Of a stretch of 64,000 nt of DNA, positions 60,030-64,000 are shown one piece after another. This stretch comes from CALNBC01 sp050945915. Lineage in GTDB: Bacteria > Bacillota > Clostridia > Christensenellales > CALWSW01. The notes under the pieces were generated by a model. That model saw nothing but the letters and a program-made list of their open reading frames with translations. It made no database searches and had not been told where the DNA came from. Numbering within the stretch: the stretch's first letter is position 1; each line of letters starts with the position of its first letter. The position numbers were made by a program, and so were the translations under genes. The DNA is taken from the NCBI GenBank assembly GCA_050945915.1, contig JBMNTV010000002.1, forward strand, positions 8,227 to 72,226, given 5' to 3'.

Positions 60030-60728
60030 ATGATAAAGAAACGAAGCCGCGCTTTGCTGCTGTTTTTCCTGGTATTGGCCTTTGTTGCCATCGGCATCGC
60101 AGGGGCCACCGCGGACGCGGCGGACCTTGTGGGTGGCTCCACGGGGTCGCTGGTGAAAGAGGTGCAGCGCAGGCTGAAGGACTGGGGCTATTACAAAGGC
60201 GAAGTGGACGGAAAGTACGGCCAGATGACCATCGACGCCGTCAAGAAGTTCCAAAAAAGGCATGGGCTTTCCCAGACCGGCACAGTGAACGAAAAAACCG
60301 CCGAAAAGCTGGGCGTTTCCCTCAGCGGCTGGAAACCCTCGTCCTCTGCTTCTTCCGGCAAGACGGGAACCTCCAGCGACCTTTATCTGATGGCGCGCTG
60401 CATTTACGGCGAAGCCCGGGGCGAGCCGTATATGGGAAAGGTGGCCATCGGCGCGGTGATCCTGAATCGGGTGAAAAGCAAGGATTTCCCCAACACCATC
60501 GCGGGGGTGATCTATCAACCCAAGGCGTTTTCCGTGGTAGCGGACGGCCAGATCAACTTGACGCCGGACCAGGAGTGCATCAACGCCGCCAGGGACGCGA
60601 TGAACGGCGTCGATCCCACGGGGGGCTGCGTCTTTTACTACAACCCCGCGAAAACCAGCAATAAATTCATGCATTCCCTGCCGACCGTCATCACCATCGG
60701 CAGCCACAGGTTTGCAAAGGGCGCGTAA
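60030..60728 (+). CDS. sleB: SleB, spore cortex-lytic enzyme
   Basis: 232 residues; AAAAGGAGG upstream. A signal segment, then a peptidoglycan-binding domain (VKEVQRRLKDWGYYKGEVDG; FQKRHGLSQTG) and a hydrolase_2 domain (LMARCIYGEARGEPYMGKVAIGAVILNR in parts) with the catalytic Glu in YGEARGE. It degrades cortex during germination. ypeB follows, as in other spore-formers. Confidence 0.95.
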   Translation: MIKKRSRALLLFFLVLAFVAIGIAGATADAADLVGGSTGSLVKEVQRRLKDWGYYKGEVDGKYGQMTIDAVKKFQKRHGLSQTGTVNEKTAEKLGVSLSGWKPSSSASSGKTGTSSDLYLMARCIYGEARGEPYMGKVAIGAVILNRVKSKDFPNTIAGVIYQPKAFSVVADGQINLTPDQECINAARDAMNGVDPTGGCVFYYNPAKTSNKFMHSLPTVITIGSHRFAKGA

Positions 60729-60794
60729 ATCGGAAGGACGGCCCATCAGGGCGGCGCAAAACTGCGCAAAACCTGATCCACGAACGGAGGCATC

Positions 60795-62270
60795 ATGACC
60801 AAGACTCTGAAAGCAACATTCAATGTGATCGCCGGGCTGCTTGTGATCGCGGCGTTCATCGCGCTGATCTTTACCCAAAGGGCTCAGGCGGCGGAAATCG
60901 AACAAACCCGCACAAGGCTGAACGACACCTGCAGCAAATCCCTGGAGGATCTGGTCACCATCACCAACGAGCTGAAAAACGCCTTGGGCAAGGTGCAGGT
61001 GGTGAACTCCCAGAAGCAGTACACCATGCTGCTTTCCCAGATCTGGCGCTCCTCCGGCGAGGCGGTGAACGCTCTGGGGAACCTGCCTTCGAACTTTGCC
61101 CACGTCAATGAGGCAAACGCCTTCCTGGTCCAGACCGGGGACTATGCCCATACCCTGCTGGATAAAGCCGCCACCGGACAGCTCCCCACCGAGCAGGACA
61201 GGGCCCAAATCACCGCCTTGTATCAGGCGTGTTCCCAGCTTTACGACAAGCTGGAAGCGGCCAACCGCCAGGGCGTGGACTTTGCCGGGCTGATCGAAAA
61301 CAACGAATATTACGGTGACGAGGAAACCTCCTGGCTGCAGCTGGGCAAAGCGCCTTCAAAACCCGGGGAGGGGGCAACGGACGCCGGCAACACCTCGGAC
61401 AGCGAGGGCGGCACCCAGAGCAATACGGGGCAGGACGACACCGAGCCCGAAAAGACATATCCCACCCTGATATACGACGGGCCCTTCTCGGACAGCACCG
61501 AAAAAGCCCAGCCCAAGGGCCTGGGAGAGGGCGATGTGGATGAAAACGCCGCCGCCCAGAAGGCGCGGGAGTTCCTGGGGGATTTGCTGAGCGGCGATCT
61601 GAATTACCAGGGCCGTTCCGACGGCAGGATCCCGGTGCATGTGCTTTCGGGCAGCGCCAAGGACGGCCGGGTGATCGACATCGAGATCACCGTCACCGGC
61701 GGGAAATGCCGCCTGATGCGCATCAGCAGCCCCGGTCAGGAATCCGTCCCCGTGGGCGAGGAACGCGCCGAGGCGGATACCTCCAAGCCCGACGAGGAAA
61801 CCGGCAAAAGGCTGGCGCAGGTCGGCAAGGACTTCCTCAAGTCCAGGGGCTTTGATTCCATGGAATCCACCTATGCCCAGTATTACGGCGGCATGGCGGT
61901 GATCAACTACGCCTTCGTGCAGGACGGCACGCTGATCTACCCCGACCTCATCAAGGTTTGGGTGGAGGTGGAGACCGGCGGCGTCGTGGGCTTCGAGGCG
62001 AACAACTACCTGTTCTCCCACGTGGACAGAACCATCGAAAAGCCCGCCATCGGCCAGGAGGAAGCCCGTAAAAAGGTCAATCCCAACCTTGTGGTGGAAT
62101 CCGTCCGGGTGGCGCTGATCCCCAAGGGGATGTTTGAAGAAAAGCTCTGCTACGAGTTCAAATGCACCTATCTGGAGGAAAGCTACATCATCTACATCAA
62201 CGCCATGAACGGATTGGAGGAGCAGGTGTATAAGATCATCGATTCGGAAAGCGGCCAGCTGGTGGTGTGA
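60795..62270 (+). CDS. ypeB: YpeB, SleB partner germination protein
   Basis: 491 residues. An N-terminal membrane anchor (about 9-27), a helical domain, an acidic Gly/Ser/Thr-rich linker near 195-225 and two or three C-terminal PepSY-like domains give the YpeB plan. YpeB stabilises SleB and localises it in the spore. Start at 60795 has CGGAGG upstream. It is co-operonic with sleB, 66 bases apart. Confidence 0.93.
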   Translation: MTKTLKATFNVIAGLLVIAAFIALIFTQRAQAAEIEQTRTRLNDTCSKSLEDLVTITNELKNALGKVQVVNSQKQYTMLLSQIWRSSGEAVNALGNLPSNFAHVNEANAFLVQTGDYAHTLLDKAATGQLPTEQDRAQITALYQACSQLYDKLEAANRQGVDFAGLIENNEYYGDEETSWLQLGKAPSKPGEGATDAGNTSDSEGGTQSNTGQDDTEPEKTYPTLIYDGPFSDSTEKAQPKGLGEGDVDENAAAQKAREFLGDLLSGDLNYQGRSDGRIPVHVLSGSAKDGRVIDIEITVTGGKCRLMRISSPGQESVPVGEERAEADTSKPDEETGKRLAQVGKDFLKSRGFDSMESTYAQYYGGMAVINYAFVQDGTLIYPDLIKVWVEVETGGVVGFEANNYLFSHVDRTIEKPAIGQEEARKKVNPNLVVESVRVALIPKGMFEEKLCYEFKCTYLEESYIIYINAMNGLEEQVYKIIDSESGQLVV

Positions 62271-62293
62271 CGCGCCCGCCGAACAGGAACAAC

Positions 62294-62320
62294 AAAAAAG
62301 GCCCTTTTGGGGCCTTTTCT
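62294..62320. terminator. Terminator between ypeB and the SipL-like gene
   Basis: aaaaaggcccc-type hairpin (aaggccc-ttttg-gggcctt) with A and T runs on both sides, between convergent genes. Confidence 0.82.
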
Positions 62321-62383
62321 TGTGCAAAAATACAATTCTAGGGGTTTGGCGTCGTCCAAGGCTTCGGGGCGTTTATCCCCTTT

Positions 62384-63856
62384 TTATTTGACCCTTCTGA
62401 GGTTCAAAAGCACGGCTTCGGGCAGCGCTTTGTCCGCCCCGGGGTTGAGCTTGGCAAGTTCCGCCAAAGGTACGCCGAAGCGGCGGCCGACGTCCCAGGG
62501 GGTTTCGCCCTTGTTGGGGAAGTAGACCACAGGGCCATACAGCCCGCCCCGGCGTTTGCCCTCTCCCACGTCCACGATGACGGTTTTGCTGCCGGCTTCC
62601 CAGGCGACGGCCGAGCAGTCCAGCATGCTCTGGATGACAATGGTGTCCTGCATGCCGCTGGCATGCACGCATTCCGCATCCGCATGGGCAAAAAGGCCCA
62701 TCCCCTCTTTGAGCATTGGCGCGGAAAGGGCGGCTTCAAAGGGCAGGGTGCAGTCAAAGGAATGCAAATCGCCCTTGGAGCAAAGGTACAGCACAGAGGC
62801 ATACATCGTGCCGGAGGCCCGCATCTCGCCGTCTCTTGCCATGCAATCCCCCATCACCGGGCGCAAAGAGGCGAAGATCACCCGCTCTGCATTGGGATAA
62901 CCCATGGGCAGCGGCGCTTCCAGCCGCACGTTCCCCCGGGTGACGGCGCAGAACATCCGGCAGGGCCTGATGGTCATGCGCTCCAGATGCAGCTCGTATT
63001 CGGTGGAATAGGCATCCGCCAGGGTCCTGATCATTTCCTTCTTTCCGCCCAGCAGGCGGACGGTCACCGAAGCGTCCACCGAGGCGGTGTCGTCCCCGAT
63101 GAGCTCCGCCGTGACACCTGTCAGCATCACATCGCCGCTCAGCTCATCCGCGGGGCTTTCCAAGGGGATGGTCGCCTCAAAGGGCAGGGTGAAGGGCAGC
63201 CATTCCGGGGAACCGTCCATCCCCGTGGCGAGCAGGTCCAGATGCAGCTGCCCGTTCACCGAGGCATTGCCCAGTTGCTGGGAAACGCCGTTCACCCTGC
63301 AAAACGCCAGACAGCCCAGAATTTCCGAAGCCGCTCTGGGCAGGCGCAAATCGTCCTTCAGGGTCAGCTCGTCGGTGGTCTGGGAAAAGGTCCTGCATTC
63401 GATGTCGGCAAACAGTTGCTCGGCGTTGGGCCCAAGATTGGTCAGGGCGTACACGCTCTCCTCCCTGCTTCCCAGGCAGCAAAGCAACACCGTGGCACTC
63501 ACCGCCACAGCCCCGCCCTCCAGGGCGTAGTGAATCTCCCCCACAGCCGCATGCACGTTTGTGAGGCTTCCTTCCGTCACATCCTGGGCTTTGATCTCCC
63601 GGGAATAGTCCGCGGTGGAGGTAAAGCCGTGGGTCCTTCCGCCTTCCTGATACAAAACCAGCAGCGTCACCTGCCCAGAAACGGAAAAAGCGCCGTGGTT
63701 GGCTTTTGCGTTTGCGGTGGCAGAGCCTGTAACGGAAAGGACGCGCTCGATGGCCGGCATGCCCGCCGGCGGGGAAAGCACCCCCTTCGCTTCCGCCCGG
63801 TCTGTGACGACGACCGGCGCGGTTTCGCTGTTGATCAATACCTTCTGGGTTTCCAT
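62384..63856 (-). CDS. SipL-like spore-coat morphogenesis protein (SPOCS/DUF3794 repeats, LysM)
   Basis: 490 residues from the ATG at 63856 (GGGAGG upstream). Three DUF3794/SPOCS-like units run over about 1-420 (GSATANAKANHGAFSVSGQVTLLVLY; DVMLTGVTAELIGDDTASVDASV; GEMRASGTMYASVLYLCS, in parts). A LysM domain ends the protein (YFPNKGETPWDVGRRFGVPLAELAKLNPG, in parts). SipL of clostridia links the basement coat layer through SpoIVA. The length is near that of SipL. Probably sporulation-expressed. Confidence 0.82.
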   Translation of the reverse strand: METQKVLINSETAPVVVTDRAEAKGVLSPPAGMPAIERVLSVTGSATANAKANHGAFSVSGQVTLLVLYQEGGRTHGFTSTADYSREIKAQDVTEGSLTNVHAAVGEIHYALEGGAVAVSATVLLCCLGSREESVYALTNLGPNAEQLFADIECRTFSQTTDELTLKDDLRLPRAASEILGCLAFCRVNGVSQQLGNASVNGQLHLDLLATGMDGSPEWLPFTLPFEATIPLESPADELSGDVMLTGVTAELIGDDTASVDASVTVRLLGGKKEMIRTLADAYSTEYELHLERMTIRPCRMFCAVTRGNVRLEAPLPMGYPNAERVIFASLRPVMGDCMARDGEMRASGTMYASVLYLCSKGDLHSFDCTLPFEAALSAPMLKEGMGLFAHADAECVHASGMQDTIVIQSMLDCSAVAWEAGSKTVIVDVGEGKRRGGLYGPVVYFPNKGETPWDVGRRFGVPLAELAKLNPGADKALPEAVLLNLRRVK

Positions 63857-63935
63857 GGTTGGCCCTCCCAAATTTTACTTCCATTATGGATATGCAAAAA
63901 GAGGGCCGGATTATGTAAAATCGGACATTGACAAA

Positions 63936-63964
63936 TATCAAAGGGCGGGGAAAGCTCCCCGCCC
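63936..63964 (-). terminator. Terminator of the gene entering from the right
   Basis: On the minus strand gggcgggg and ccccgccc around a short loop are followed by TTTGATATTT, eight bases after the stop at 63972. Confidence 0.7.
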
Positions 63965-63971
63965 GCTTGCT

Positions 63972-64000
63972 TTATTCGTCCTTGATGGTTGCCAATGCGC
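63972..64000 (-). CDS. C-terminal end of an unidentified protein (partial)
   Basis: The minus strand from the right edge reads ALATIKDE and a TAA (63974-63972). A strong hairpin directly downstream supports a real gene end. Too short to identify. Confidence 0.55.

Overview
The window looks like a GC-rich, endospore-forming member of the Clostridia. It carries spo0A, spoIIR, sleB-ypeB and a SipL-like SPOCS/LysM protein. It also has an fhs-fchA-folD one-carbon operon of the anaerobe type, a two-subunit class I fumarase, a bacterial Ku-LigD repair pair and a Gram-positive cell-wall-anchored protein. No species can be named from the sequence alone.

Layout. 1-4.3 kb: the end of an unknown gene, a small Amidase_6 protein, then ku and ligD overlapping by one base. 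4.49-21.2 kb: a genomic island in the 3' half of a tRNA-Thr(GGU) gene, bounded by a 46-bp direct repeat (4494-4539 and 21162-21207). The left copy is the displaced old tRNA 3' end, still followed by its native terminator. The right copy completes the working tRNA. The island has three parts. (a) A tyrosine integrase and an array of three palindromes. (b) A catabolic cargo (DeoC-like aldolase, HutC/GntR regulator, OYE-type Fe-S flavoenzyme, FGGY kinase, SDR) whose promoters share a dyad-like motif, scattered among IS3 and IS256 relics. (c) A leftward operon parA(frameshifted)-parB-small gene, then TadZ-like, CpaB-like and a truncated CpaE-like ATPase, which reads as a decayed partition plus Tad-like module. 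The same palindrome as in the array lies twice inside parB.

21.4-32.5 kb: an ABC exporter, a sortase-type surface protein, fhs-fchA-folD (FolD has lost two cyclohydrolase residues, matching the separate FchA), a phosphohexomutase, an rRNA methyltransferase and an undecaprenyl-phosphate sugar transferase. 32.5-48 kb: mnmG-rsmG-rlmH, serC-serA, a DUF2935 protein, cca-walJ-like, the fumarase genes with an antisense small ORF between them, a twice-broken ylmH, an M28 lipoprotein peptidase, and a fusion of two RluA-type pseudouridine synthases.

48-64 kb is the replication-origin and sporulation end. dnaA is flanked on both sides by DnaA boxes. The side downstream of dnaA has tandem boxes, a C tract, five CTA triplets and an AT-rich stretch, the arrangement of a Bacillus-type unwinding element. 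dnaN is not adjacent. Then come a transglutaminase-like exported protein, DegV, a GH3-family adenylating enzyme, a membrane GAF-GGDEF(degenerate)-HD-GYP protein, spo0A, a second DnaA-box cluster, veg, spoIIR, sleB-ypeB and the SipL-like gene. All assignments come from reading motifs; no database search was run.
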